NCBI RefSeq assembly: GCF_009650435.1
Contig: NZ_VVIP01000043.1
Location: forward strand, 124,001-188,000
DNA length: 64,000 nucleotides
Reading direction: 5' to 3'
Source of the DNA: Foetidibacter luteolus
GTDB lineage: Bacteria; Bacteroidota; Bacteroidia; Chitinophagales; Chitinophagaceae
In this document: positions 8,125 through 17,579 of the stretch, piece by piece
Numbering within the stretch: position 1 is the first letter of the stretch
Layout: every line of letters starts with the position of its first letter
Made by a program: the position numbers and the translations under genes
Notes under the pieces: model-generated
The model's input: the letters and a program-made list of their open reading frames with translations, nothing else
Database searches by the model: none
Told to the model about the DNA's origin: nothing

Positions 8125-10362
8125 TCAGTTAATGATAATCTCGTCGCAACGCATAGCAGGCTGCCTGTTTGTATTTGAATAGTTCGACTTGCCAATCATT
8201 TTAATTGCAACTTTAATGTAGCGGGCTTTTAAGGCATTTACAGCATTAAAGGTAAATGGCTTTACTTCCTTTTTAACACCGAGACCCTGATAAATATTCT
8301 TAGCCACACCTATGTTATTGAAATGCTTATTATCATCGGAAATATCGAATGTAATTGTTTCGGGAAGCAGCGATTGAAAGGATGGATCGTGAAGAAAATT
8401 TATTTTTATTGAACTAAAATTGATTTCCTTTTTTAAATCTATGATCAATTCAACATACGGTTGCTCAAAAGCAACCCATTTTTTGTCAGTTGCCTTACTG
8501 GCAAGCATGCCATCAAAAAGTACAGCAAGACTGTTTTTCGGTATGTAACCCTGTGGCTTTGTAATTATGGCAGTGGCATTTAGCGCCAGGCTATTGACGA
8601 ACTTTTGCCTCAGGTAAACGCTTTGTTCCGTATAATACTCATTGAAGTTCATCGTTCCTTCATTTATGAGCGTAGCGTTCTCTTCTGCTGCAACATTTTT
8701 GAAAGTATCCAACAATTGCATATAGTAAGCTGTATTCCCCCTGTCTGTTTTTCCTTTTACTTCAAGTATTGCATATCGTAGGGCCTGCGCGGCGTTCATG
8801 ATTCTTTTACGATACACCAGGGCCGCTTTTTTAAGCGCATCTGAAGCCAAGCTAAACTGACGCTGATAAATGCTGATTTGCTTGGGCGACAGAAAATCAT
8901 TTACATGATCCAGGGGCGCATCATTATTAAAAAGCGTAACGCCCTTATTCTCCCGGACGCTTTTGTTCAAAGCATTGATATAATTATTGACATACACGCC
9001 CCCTGCACCATAAAAATAGTCTGTGAACTCCTTAATGGCTTCGGAAACATTAATGTCGGGGTTCCATAAAAGTTTGGCTATAATATAGCACCTTAATTCA
9101 CTGAATTCGCCCTCGGAAAAGGCCCATCCCTGCTGAAACGTATAGGATACATTGTTGCGTGAAAGAAATTGGATATTTGGTTGCAGGATTCCAAGGTTAG
9201 GAAAAGGCATATAGAGATGCTGAAAATTTATCACATAATCCCAAAAGAAAATATTATCAGTTTTTTGTTTCCATTCTTTCAAATCCGAATAAACAGATCC
9301 CGGGCTTCTATCTTGTTCAAAAGAAATTGCTCTGTTTACACCTGTGGCGCAAAAATATACCGCTACATTTTTAATGGCTTTAAGCGTTGCAGGCGCCTTT
9401 CTACTATAATTGTATGCAAGGGTAACTATGGTTTTATCTGGAAACTGTGCGGCCACTTTATTCACAAAATCTATGATTGGCCCACTTTGACTGTTTTGCT
9501 CCTTTACCAATCTTTCACAATTTTCACATTGGCAAAAGCCATCATTATCCATTTGACTCACAGAAAAATAAGTATCATCTGCGTGTAATTTTATAATGTC
9601 TGCCAGGGTAGAAGTTGCAATCTCTACTACCTCCGGGTTGGTGAGATCAAGTTGTGTTTTTACTCTTTTTCCATCCCGTAATGCGAAATACTCCGGATGA
9701 TTTGCATAATATTTTTCAGGAGGCACCAGCTTAAACAGCGAATGTACCGGCAGCCCCCACCCGGGCATTTTAACCGTGTTAGGATTACCTGAAATATTGG
9801 CAAGCTTGTTCCATGCAGCATAACTTCCCTTAAAGGCTTCGCTATAATTTATATATCTGTACTTGATACGTGGTGTATATGTGTAATTCAGGGAAAAGGG
9901 TATGCTCAGTTTTTCCCTCCTGGGAAGTAGCACTGCATCACTTGCAAAATACCTGCAGCCCAAAAACTTTTCCAGAAATTCATAAACAACATTTTGCACG
10001 CCAGTCCCTCCCCCACCTGCCAGTAAAAGTTCGTTTTTATAAACACGCATGTATACACCATCTAGCCCAAGCGTAGATGGAGCATCGGAAAAAATCTTCC
10101 TGGCATTTTCAAGACTTAATACAAGAATCTGTCTATCTGCTTTTTGGCTTGTAATTTCAAACTTAGTACCGCATATCTTTTGGAGATAGCTTTGTAAAAT
10201 TTCTGCAGCATTCGTTTCCTGCTCGTTGCCCGCAGTAACGAAGATAGAATAGTTGGTTTTACCTGAGTTACTTAATACCAGGGATTGCTGCGCATCAGAA
10301 TGGGCGGAATAAATCAGCAGTAGCGGCATAAGCCAAATAAAAATATGTATACGTGCTAACAT
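8125..10362 (-). CDS. Secreted DUF4838 protein, putative polysaccharide-active enzyme
   Basis: 745 residues from the ATG at 10362; the frame can extend three codons to a TTG. A hydrophobic N-terminal signal peptide (about 1-25, ending SDAQQ) implies export. A GH67-N-like alpha/beta domain follows (about 30-140), then the DUF4838 core (about 160-440) with FSVSQMDNDGFCQCENC and its CxCxxC-like cysteines. A C-terminal beta-sandwich (about 610-745) resembles an F5/8-type sugar-binding module. DUF4838 proteins are thought to be glycoside hydrolases, but activity is not established for this one. Its position inside an EPS assembly operon, flanked by glycosyltransferase genes on both sides, suggests it trims, modifies or recycles the polymer outside the cytoplasm. 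Confidence 0.82.
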   Translation of the reverse strand: MLARIHIFIWLMPLLLIYSAHSDAQQSLVLSNSGKTNYSIFVTAGNEQETNAAEILQSYLQKICGTKFEITSQKADRQILVLSLENARKIFSDAPSTLGLDGVYMRVYKNELLLAGGGGTGVQNVVYEFLEKFLGCRYFASDAVLLPRREKLSIPFSLNYTYTPRIKYRYINYSEAFKGSYAAWNKLANISGNPNTVKMPGWGLPVHSLFKLVPPEKYYANHPEYFALRDGKRVKTQLDLTNPEVVEIATSTLADIIKLHADDTYFSVSQMDNDGFCQCENCERLVKEQNSQSGPIIDFVNKVAAQFPDKTIVTLAYNYSRKAPATLKAIKNVAVYFCATGVNRAISFEQDRSPGSVYSDLKEWKQKTDNIFFWDYVINFQHLYMPFPNLGILQPNIQFLSRNNVSYTFQQGWAFSEGEFSELRCYIIAKLLWNPDINVSEAIKEFTDYFYGAGGVYVNNYINALNKSVRENKGVTLFNNDAPLDHVNDFLSPKQISIYQRQFSLASDALKKAALVYRKRIMNAAQALRYAILEVKGKTDRGNTAYYMQLLDTFKNVAAEENATLINEGTMNFNEYYTEQSVYLRQKFVNSLALNATAIITKPQGYIPKNSLAVLFDGMLASKATDKKWVAFEQPYVELIIDLKKEINFSSIKINFLHDPSFQSLLPETITFDISDDNKHFNNIGVAKNIYQGLGVKKEVKPFTFNAVNALKARYIKVAIKMIGKSNYSNTNRQPAMRCDEIIIN

Positions 10363-10415
10363 TCGCTGCAAGATTTTCTGATTGTTTGCATTTCTAAAGA
10401 TGCGTCAGGACACAC

Positions 10416-11255
10416 TTAATTATCCATCCCTTCTATTTGACGAAGAACCTTTTTATTAAGCTCATCACGCTCCTTATCAACGAACCATCCCCATTTATTA
10501 AAATATTTTATAGCAGATGCAACGTGATATCTTAACAGTTTAAAGCTCGCATAAGAACCTTTAGCAAATCCGTGAACTACAACTACCTCTGGATAAAAAA
10601 CAGTTCTTGAAATCTGGTTAATTCTTCTTGTAAGATCAACATCTTCCAAATACATAAAAAATTGCGGATCGAAGCCATTTACAGCCTTGAATATTGATGT
10701 CTTTATAAACATAAAACAACCGGAAAGGTTCGGCGTATCTAATATTTTGTCATAACCAAAATGACTCAATTCATATAAGCTGTTTTTTCTTTTTATATTG
10801 TCAAGAAATAAAAGGAACCGCCTGCCAATGAGGTCCGTAGGCGTTGGAAGCAATTTACATAGGCGTTGTATTGTGCCGTCATTGTAAAACACTTTGGGCA
10901 TAAGTTGTCCAATTTTTTCATTCTTTTCCATAAAAGAAAATATATGCTCAACCACATCTTCTGAAAAACTGATGTCCGGGTTTACAATCAGGTGGTACTT
11001 GCTTTTTCCCTGAGAAAGCCGCAAAGAAATGTTATGCGCTTTGCCGTAACCTATGTTTCCGTTATTGAAAACATACTCCACAGATGGATATAAGGTCTTA
11101 AGTTCTTTTAGCCTGTCCGTGGGCGAATTATCAATCAAATACATTTTGTATTTCAGCCTTATTTTATTAACACATGCCAATAAATTCCGAATTTGATCCG
11201 GAGGATTTTTATACAAAACAAGAGAAATCGTTAAGTCTAAATCGGTCACGGTCAC
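10416..11255 (-). CDS. Glycosyltransferase family 2 (rhamnosyltransferase-like)
   Basis: 279 residues. It is a GT-A inverting transferase of the WcaE/RfbF-like group. SLVLYKNPPDQIRNLL opens the fold, NGNIGYGKAHN is the conserved nucleotide-binding helix region, and NPDISF carries the metal-binding acidic residue. FFMYLEDVDLTRRI has the catalytic-base ED motif. This group often transfers rhamnose, which fits the rml genes of the cluster, but that is an inference. The frame starts at GTG (11255) and no upstream ATG is available. It lies 53 bases upstream of the DUF4838 gene on the same strand. Confidence 0.88.
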   Translation of the reverse strand: MTVTDLDLTISLVLYKNPPDQIRNLLACVNKIRLKYKMYLIDNSPTDRLKELKTLYPSVEYVFNNGNIGYGKAHNISLRLSQGKSKYHLIVNPDISFSEDVVEHIFSFMEKNEKIGQLMPKVFYNDGTIQRLCKLLPTPTDLIGRRFLLFLDNIKRKNSLYELSHFGYDKILDTPNLSGCFMFIKTSIFKAVNGFDPQFFMYLEDVDLTRRINQISRTVFYPEVVVVHGFAKGSYASFKLLRYHVASAIKYFNKWGWFVDKERDELNKKVLRQIEGMDN

Positions 11256-11564
11256 TTAGTAAATAAAATTATGTTCATAGTAAAAATTATCTCTTGCATC
11301 CCACAAAATGCTAGCGAAAATTATATGGGGCTGTCGCCTGTAGTAGCTTAATGTCGCTGGAGTTCCGGCTTTTCACTGCAACTCGGCCACAGGCAGCGCT
11401 ACATCTCCCTTTCAGGAAAGCCAAAGAGGTGGCGGGGTTTCCGTTTCAATCCGGCAGCCAGTCAGGCAGTAAACCGTTACCGAGCTTGTGCATAAGGTAT
11501 TTATAAAGCAGTGTGCGGTTTCAAATAAACCCTAGCTTTAAGCATTTTTGCACCACCCCAAAAT
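11256..11564. other. Intergenic gap inside the EPS cluster
   Basis: These 309 bases hold no gene on either strand. Base composition is richer in G+C (11330-11500) than the flanking glycosyltransferase genes. This suggests an old insertion or repeat remnant, but it matches none of the repeat families recognised elsewhere in the window. Confidence 0.4.
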
Positions 11565-12668
11565 CTATATCAATTCAGCCACATCTGTAAAACTATTCAA
11601 AAAGCTGTTGAACGCGTTCTGAATTTCTTTTTTATCAAAAGAATTTCTTATGCAATGGTTGATCTGGGTTACAAATTCGTTTGGAACATTCGCGAAAAGC
11701 ATGGCGTTGTGAGAACAAACTGTAATCCCCTCAAAAGATATAGGCGTACCTATCACTCTACAGCCATTCGACAAAGCATCCAACACTTTAAATTTTATTC
11801 CTGCGCCAAGAAACAAGGGAGAAATAAGTGCGGATGCACATTGCAGGTATGGCGCAAAATCATCAACGAAACCAAGGTATTTAAAAGATGCTGGTAACGC
11901 GTTTTGCGTTTCTGCCGACATGTTGCCGCCAATAATAATGAATTCGACATCCTCCCCAAGCAATGGATGTACATTTTCGATAAACCATAAGAGCCCCTGA
12001 ATGTTCTCCTGCCTGTTCCATGACCCTAAAAAAGCGAATAACTTTAAATCTCTTCTACCGTCATAGTCTCTTACACTATTGAACCGGCTTTTGGGTATTA
12101 TTGCCACTCCGTTTACTCCATAAATTTTTTTAGCTATACACTTGTCCTTGTGTGATGGAAAAAAGATGTTTCCTGATCGTTTAAAGAAGAACTTTTCGGA
12201 ATAAAAGATGTAAGCCTGCACATACCGCTTATACCACTGTCCTTCTGTAGCGCGGGAAAATCTCTGAAGTATAAGATCATGACACATGATAAATAGCTTT
12301 CGCTTATTGCATATAAACAAGCTATAAATGAACATCTGGCTATAATCCAGGTAGATAACATCGTATTGTGATTGTTTGGAAATTAAGTAGCCACATACCC
12401 TTGATGAAAACCTTATGGTATAAAATGGAAAAAGAGGTATAAAAACTGCGGCATAGAAATATTTAATCAATCTATTGTTTTCTATCAGCCTGATATTACG
12501 GCAACGCTCTGGCCTGTCTACACTATGCCCTGGATAAGTGAATGCAATTACATCAACAATATAATGCTTTTTAGATAAGTCATCAATAACTGTGTTGGTG
12601 ATACTTTGCCCTGCCGTAATTTTGTTTGGCGGAAAAGGAGTGATAATCAGGACTTTTTTAATATCCAA
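11565..12668 (-). CDS. Glycosyltransferase family 4 (capsule/EPS)
   Basis: 367 residues. The N-terminus VLIITPFPPNKITAGQSITN is typical of GT4 enzymes that carry a glycine-rich acceptor loop. The donor half shows AFLGSWNRQENIQGLLWFIENVHP and the ISPLFLGAGIKFKVLDALSNGCRVIGT segment with the conserved acidic and glycine residues. The frame opens at TTG (12668); no ATG lies upstream before an in-frame stop at about 12700, so the start is uncertain. DNA here is A/T-rich compared with the rml end of the cluster. Sugar specificity is unknown. Confidence 0.85.
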   Translation of the reverse strand: MDIKKVLIITPFPPNKITAGQSITNTVIDDLSKKHYIVDVIAFTYPGHSVDRPERCRNIRLIENNRLIKYFYAAVFIPLFPFYTIRFSSRVCGYLISKQSQYDVIYLDYSQMFIYSLFICNKRKLFIMCHDLILQRFSRATEGQWYKRYVQAYIFYSEKFFFKRSGNIFFPSHKDKCIAKKIYGVNGVAIIPKSRFNSVRDYDGRRDLKLFAFLGSWNRQENIQGLLWFIENVHPLLGEDVEFIIIGGNMSAETQNALPASFKYLGFVDDFAPYLQCASALISPLFLGAGIKFKVLDALSNGCRVIGTPISFEGITVCSHNAMLFANVPNEFVTQINHCIRNSFDKKEIQNAFNSFLNSFTDVAELI

Positions 12669-12853
12669 TGATGAGATGCGTTTTTTGGGTATTATGATTT
12701 AATGATTTGATTCGGACAACAGCGGTCTCTGCTTTTAGCATATCTCTATCCATTTTCAATTTGCAAAGTTTGGTCCGGTAGCGTCGCTCTCAGAGATTCT
12801 CCTAATTTAAAGCTGAGTTAATAAACTATTTGAAAAACTACCCGGTTTTGCTA

Positions 12854-14203
12854 CTACATAACTGTGCGACATTTCCGCTCTGCAAAACTGCCTGCTTCTG
12901 AATTTACCGGGGGAGAAAAGCAAAAGCTAAAAAGAATAGTAAGAAAGAAAAAATCGGTAAAGCCTTTTACGTTTAGTATAAGACAACAAATGAAACTTAG
13001 TAAGAGAAATTTTTTAAGTGGCTTATTACCTGGATTTTTTGAGATAGCAGATTCTATCCCAGCGAATTGCAGTATAAAATAGCAAACCATACCGAAGATA
13101 CCGAAGTAATAAGTAAGCCGTAAATAACCTACGTCTGTACCCATGTAATACGAGCTGCCCGGGTCACCAGCAACCTGGTAATACCGGCCGTCTCCGATAA
13201 GGTAGGTTTTCATGTTATCTGGAAAAATAAACATCGTTTGCAAAACAGAAGTTGATTTAGAGGAAAACTCGCCTTGTTCCGAATAATTGATAAACATTTC
13301 AAACCCAAAAGCAGCTGCACTACTCAGTGTGTCTTGTAATTTTGGAGATACTAAAAACAAAAGATATAAGCCTGCTATAGGCAAAAGGATAAGATTTAAT
13401 AAAAATAAGAGTTTGTTTTTAATTATTCGCCTGTTGGCTTTCAATGATGGAGTAAGAAGATATATCGCTGCCATTCCCAAACCTATAATTGTTGTCCGAG
13501 CCATCATCATTCCGAGCACAAAAACCATTATAAAGGAAAGCGTGAGAAAAAAAATTCTTCTGTTGGAGTTTCCGGGATTACTTAATAAAACCGCCACTAT
13601 TAACAGCGCATAACTATTAACAATTCCGGCACCGAAAAAAGTTGCGCCGAAACCCGTTAGCCTAAACTCTGCTGTTTCCTCAAGCTTTGAAATGTCAAAC
13701 TCAGAAATCGACTGTATTCTGTTTAAAATGTCTGCAAAAGGTGGAAATAGAAAAGATAGCAGAGCCAACATTACCTGAATAAGAACAGCAACCAGTATAT
13801 ATTTCATTATTGTTTCATAAGAAATATTTCGGTACGTTTTTTTAGCTATAAAATGTATAAAGTAGGCCGCCAGGATAATAAGCACCAAAGACACCGGATA
13901 CTTAACAAACTCATAATCCCTTGTATTGTTTAATATTAGGCTTAAAACAGACACAAGGATTATTAAACCAAATAGAAAAAAATAAGTCAGAAGCTCTTTT
14001 TTTATCAATATTTGCTTAAACGTCTTCACCTGCTTGTCAATTGTAAACACTAGTATGGCAAATCCACTCATTGCCAATAATATTCTTGACCCAAACGGAA
14101 TGCCCGTTAACTGCACCGAGTAGATGTAAAAAAAAATGCATAGTTGCAGAAAGCCTTTTTTGAATAATCTAATAAATCCTTCTACTTTCATAAAACTCCT
14201 CAT
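12854..14203 (-). CDS. O-antigen/EPS polymerase, Wzy-like
   Basis: About 449 residues with roughly ten hydrophobic membrane segments and a large periplasmic loop before the last ones, the architecture of Wzy polymerases. VFVLGMMMARTTIIGLGMAAIYLL in the middle resembles the Wzy_C ligase/polymerase core, where an Arg in a short periplasmic loop is conserved. It would polymerise flipped repeat units at the outer face of the inner membrane. Starts at ATG 14203 or 14191 are both possible; each overlaps the end of the upstream GT4 gene (by 35 or 23 bases). Low sequence conservation is normal for this family, so the call rests on topology and position. Confidence 0.82.
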   Translation of the reverse strand: MRSFMKVEGFIRLFKKGFLQLCIFFYIYSVQLTGIPFGSRILLAMSGFAILVFTIDKQVKTFKQILIKKELLTYFFLFGLIILVSVLSLILNNTRDYEFVKYPVSLVLIILAAYFIHFIAKKTYRNISYETIMKYILVAVLIQVMLALLSFLFPPFADILNRIQSISEFDISKLEETAEFRLTGFGATFFGAGIVNSYALLIVAVLLSNPGNSNRRIFFLTLSFIMVFVLGMMMARTTIIGLGMAAIYLLTPSLKANRRIIKNKLLFLLNLILLPIAGLYLLFLVSPKLQDTLSSAAAFGFEMFINYSEQGEFSSKSTSVLQTMFIFPDNMKTYLIGDGRYYQVAGDPGSSYYMGTDVGYLRLTYYFGIFGMVCYFILQFAGIESAISKNPGNKPLKKFLLLSFICCLILNVKGFTDFFFLTILFSFCFSPPVNSEAGSFAERKCRTVM

Positions 14204-15338
14204 GCTGGACAATCATAGACGCTAAGCTATATTGCTGCACTTCATTAAAAATTTTGCTACCTAAGCTTTCTCTCAACGCGGCATCTTCCATAAGTGTAAT
14301 TAATCTTTCCGAGAGGGCATCATGATCTTTCGGTTTAAACAAAAGTCCCGAATAGCCATCTTTTATTATGGTTGTTACGATTGGAATCTCAGAGGCTATT
14401 ATAGGAGTTCTCATAAAGGCCTTCTCAAGCAGCGCTACCGGAAATCCCTCAAACAAAGATGCAAAGACGCCGATATCTGTAATTGCAAGTATTTTCTGAA
14501 CCTCCCGGATATTTCCTAAAAAACGTACAGAATCCAACATCTTGTTTTCGGCAACAAACAACTCAAGCTCTGCCCGTAGTTCGCCATCGCCTACAAGACA
14601 TAATTTAACGTTAGAGCGTTTTTGCACTTTTTGCCATGCTTTCAACAACGTAATATGATTTTTGCCTTTATCCATTCTCGCCACATAGGTAACAATTAAC
14701 TCACCCTGCTTAAAGCCAAAAGCAGATTTGCTTATACTTTGCCGAAGCTGGTAGTCGAAAATTTTTTCATCAACACCGTTGCAAATGCATCTTATGCTTG
14801 CGGCGTTATTATTAAAATACTTTATGCACTTATGATATACTGGTTCAGAAATGGCAATTATATAGGGATTCGTTAGCCTGGTGGCTACTTTTTCAACAAG
14901 CAGCCGGAACGCATTAACTATTCCCTTTTCGGAGTAGTATAAGCCCTGTGTATGTACCGTATGGAAATGTTGAATACCTGCCCGTTGAAGCTTTATGGCC
15001 GATGATACAAAGAGAAGCTGTTGAAAAAAGGTATGGGAATGAACAATATCGGGGTTAATCTTTTTTAGGATAGCTTTTATTGCCCGAAGCCCCTTGAACC
15101 AAAAATAAATTGCTTTAAAACCCTCAAGGCAATTGTAGTTAATGGGTAGTGTAAACACCTTAACATTGTCTTTTAGCTGTTCTAACTGTTTATTGTGATC
15201 CTTTGAAAACAGTACAATAAAAACTTCATATTTTTTTGGGGATAAACCATTAGCGAGTTCCACAACTATTTTTTCGCGACCACCAAAAGAAAGGCTCCCA
15301 ATTACAAGGACTATTCTGATTCGCCGGCTGTCTGCCAT
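14169..15338 (-). CDS. Glycosyltransferase family 4 (capsule/EPS)
   Basis: 389 residues, ATG at 15338. It is a textbook GT4 protein: GSLSFGGREKIVVELANGL at the start, HSHTFFQQLLF in the acceptor domain, VTYVARMDKGKNHITLLKAW, CLVGDGELRAELE, and the E-x7-E motif in FEGFPVALLEKAFMRTPIIAS. Members of this subgroup transfer N-acetylhexosamines, glucose or galactose. The stop codon of the upstream GT2 directly abuts its start, and its end overlaps the polymerase gene, so it belongs to the same transcript. Confidence 0.92.
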   Translation of the reverse strand: MADSRRIRIVLVIGSLSFGGREKIVVELANGLSPKKYEVFIVLFSKDHNKQLEQLKDNVKVFTLPINYNCLEGFKAIYFWFKGLRAIKAILKKINPDIVHSHTFFQQLLFVSSAIKLQRAGIQHFHTVHTQGLYYSEKGIVNAFRLLVEKVATRLTNPYIIAISEPVYHKCIKYFNNNAASIRCICNGVDEKIFDYQLRQSISKSAFGFKQGELIVTYVARMDKGKNHITLLKAWQKVQKRSNVKLCLVGDGELRAELELFVAENKMLDSVRFLGNIREVQKILAITDIGVFASLFEGFPVALLEKAFMRTPIIASEIPIVTTIIKDGYSGLLFKPKDHDALSERLITLMEDAALRESLGSKIFNEVQQYSLASMIVQHEEFYESRRIY

Positions 15339-16340
15339 CTATATCCTTTCTTTGATAGTTTCCAGGGTTAATCTCCAGTCTATTCCTAACAAGGCTCTGA
15401 AAGATTGTAGCTTTACTTTAAAAGAATTCTCCCTGCTTTTGATTATGGAAAACAATGCTAAGGCCATATTTTTATCAAAAACCTTTTCTAGTATTTTTGC
15501 ATTGAATAACTGCAGTTTATCATTCTTCGCCAACAGCTCGTTTTTCCAAAGCGAAAAAGCGCTTATTTCCCTGATCGTTGATTGTCTATCCCATTTTCCC
15601 TCTAAAAACCGCAAATGCCACCCCAAAAATGATTCTGCAAAAAGGTAAGGTTTCGCATACATGTCAATGATTTTCTTAAACGCATCTGCTTTTTTGTCCT
15701 TTTGCTTTATACTTATATTATCGCCATGCCATCTGTATTTAAGAAGGACAGTTGGCAGGTTGGCTACAGCATATTTCTGTGCTATTGCCAGCCAAAGCTC
15801 GTAATCTTCCGCAGGCACTAATCCTTCTTTGTATTGAGGTAAAACGCTTTTCCGAATCATTACCGCCGGGTGGGCAAAGGGGTTACTGAATAATAATTGT
15901 ATTTTCAACTCCTCGTTGCCGGTTGGGAAATGTACTTTTTTAATCGGCTTATTTCGATCGTCAATTACTATGTAATTTGTACCACATAATGCAGTTTGAG
16001 GATTCTTTTCCAAGAAAGCTACCTGAGACTCAATTCTGTCCGGCATTGAAATATCATCTGCATCCATTCTCGCAATGTATTTTCCCTTTGCTATTGATAG
16101 GCCAAGGTTTAAATTTTGGACGAGTTGTAAATTATACTCATTATTCACAATCTTAATCCTTTCATCTGCTTTCGCAAGGATGGTTAGAATTGACAAAGTA
16201 TTGTCTTTAGACGCATCGTTTATAGTGATTATTTCCAGCGATTTATATGTTTGTATCATAATAGACCTTACAGCGGCTTCAACAAACTTTTCCGCATTAT
16301 AGCAAGGCATTACTACCGATACCAACGGTTTAATTTTCAT
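15339..16340 (-). CDS. Glycosyltransferase family 2 (capsule/EPS)
   Basis: 333 residues, ATG at 16340. It is a GT-A inverting transferase: VSVVMPCYNAEKFVEAAVRSI at the N-terminus, the metal-binding ARMDADDISMPDRI (DxD at about 95-97), and VPAEDYELWLAIAQKY with the ED catalytic-base motif. The C-terminal 100 residues are a variable helical region. It likely acts on the cytoplasmic face in building the lipid-linked repeat. It abuts the next GT4 gene with no gap and follows the CDP-glycerol transferase gene by 30 bases. Confidence 0.92.
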   Translation of the reverse strand: MKIKPLVSVVMPCYNAEKFVEAAVRSIMIQTYKSLEIITINDASKDNTLSILTILAKADERIKIVNNEYNLQLVQNLNLGLSIAKGKYIARMDADDISMPDRIESQVAFLEKNPQTALCGTNYIVIDDRNKPIKKVHFPTGNEELKIQLLFSNPFAHPAVMIRKSVLPQYKEGLVPAEDYELWLAIAQKYAVANLPTVLLKYRWHGDNISIKQKDKKADAFKKIIDMYAKPYLFAESFLGWHLRFLEGKWDRQSTIREISAFSLWKNELLAKNDKLQLFNAKILEKVFDKNMALALFSIIKSRENSFKVKLQSFRALLGIDWRLTLETIKERI

Positions 16341-16370
16341 TTTGTAAACTATACACTCAACAGCATTAAA

Positions 16371-17579
16371 TTAAGCTATCGCTTGCTTTATAAATTTTAT
16401 GGTAACGTCAAAATCTGATGTTGTATTCAGGTAATCATCCAGGCAACTTGCATCGCCTTCGGCAACAACATTATTTTCGCTAAGGAGATCCAGCAGTTGA
16501 TGGAAATCATAGGCAATCATGCTTCCCTTGGTTATTTCGTCATAACTAAAATAAAATTCTCTGCTGGCATCAAGGTATTCATTAAGATCGTAAGGATAAA
16601 AAATTATGCGGCGCTTTAACAGTGCGTAGTCAAAAAAGATGGAAGAATAATCGGTTATTAATATTTGCGTAAAAGGTAAAAGAGGATACATGTCTATATT
16701 TCGGTCAACAAGTTCTATGTTGGAATACATACTTACATCCTCATTAAATACGGTGTTTATATGAGTTTTTAAAAGAAATAGCATGTTGTTTTGCGCACAA
16801 ACCTTATTCAATAGTTCAAAACGCGGTAACGCTTGCGCCAAAAATTCAGGATTCGAATCTCGCCAGGTTGGCATATAAACACAAACTTTGTCATAAGATC
16901 TGAAACGAACAAGCAAATTTTCCAGAGCCTTGGTTTCAAACTCATGAATATGTTTGATCAAATCGTTCCTGTTCCAATAAAATGGCATTAGCCTTGGATG
17001 CTGGCCTATAACAACATTTTCTCTTTTAAGACGAAACGCACTGCAAAAAATCGGTTTTAGCTTTTCTGACGCTGCTATAGCGGCGTGATGCTTTTTTGTT
17101 AGCGGTGGGGAGTAAATAAAACGCTTAACTTTTTCACAAAAACTGGTTGGATAGTACAAATAGCGAATAGGCCCTTTAGTAATGTCATATTCTATTTTTT
17201 TTAATGGAGTACCATGCCACAAATTAAAACGAAAAACACCGCCAGAATATGCGGGATTACAAATATCAACGCTATAGGAGCTATATACTTGAACAGAAGC
17301 CCGAAGCGACAAAAAAATGGCTTTCGCGGATTTTTTATGATAACACTCGTATCCACGTTCTCTTAAGTAATTAATTACCTCATCACTTTCACAAATCCAT
17401 ACATGCCTTATTTCCGGGTTACTTTTATTGGCATAAATAAACAAGTATTTTGCATTATCAACAAACTTTCCGGCCAGGCTGCTATAAAGCCACAAGCGCT
17501 TACTCCTCGGAATAAGGCAGGAAATATAATGGCAGCAATAAATAATACACCATTTAATTATGTTGAGAAAAGTTTTCAT
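16371..17579 (-). CDS. CDP-glycerol glycerophosphotransferase family protein
   Basis: 402 residues. A short hydrophobic N-terminal segment (about 8-25) is followed by the Glyphos_transf domain. It has the signature LWHGTPLKKIEYD near residue 120, FIYSPPLTKKHHAAIAASEKLKPIF, VCVYMPTWRDSN, and ILITDYSSIFFDYALLKRRIIFYPYD. Family members (TagB/TagF, capsule Cps enzymes) transfer glycerol phosphate or polyol phosphate from CDP-activated donors. A TagD-like CDP-glycerol synthetase is encoded two genes away, so the donor is most likely CDP-glycerol. The ATG overlaps the flippase stop by four bases. This suggests a glycerol-phosphate substituent or backbone in the polymer. Confidence 0.92.
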   Translation of the reverse strand: MKTFLNIIKWCIIYCCHYISCLIPRSKRLWLYSSLAGKFVDNAKYLFIYANKSNPEIRHVWICESDEVINYLRERGYECYHKKSAKAIFLSLRASVQVYSSYSVDICNPAYSGGVFRFNLWHGTPLKKIEYDITKGPIRYLYYPTSFCEKVKRFIYSPPLTKKHHAAIAASEKLKPIFCSAFRLKRENVVIGQHPRLMPFYWNRNDLIKHIHEFETKALENLLVRFRSYDKVCVYMPTWRDSNPEFLAQALPRFELLNKVCAQNNMLFLLKTHINTVFNEDVSMYSNIELVDRNIDMYPLLPFTQILITDYSSIFFDYALLKRRIIFYPYDLNEYLDASREFYFSYDEITKGSMIAYDFHQLLDLLSENNVVAEGDASCLDDYLNTTSDFDVTIKFIKQAIA

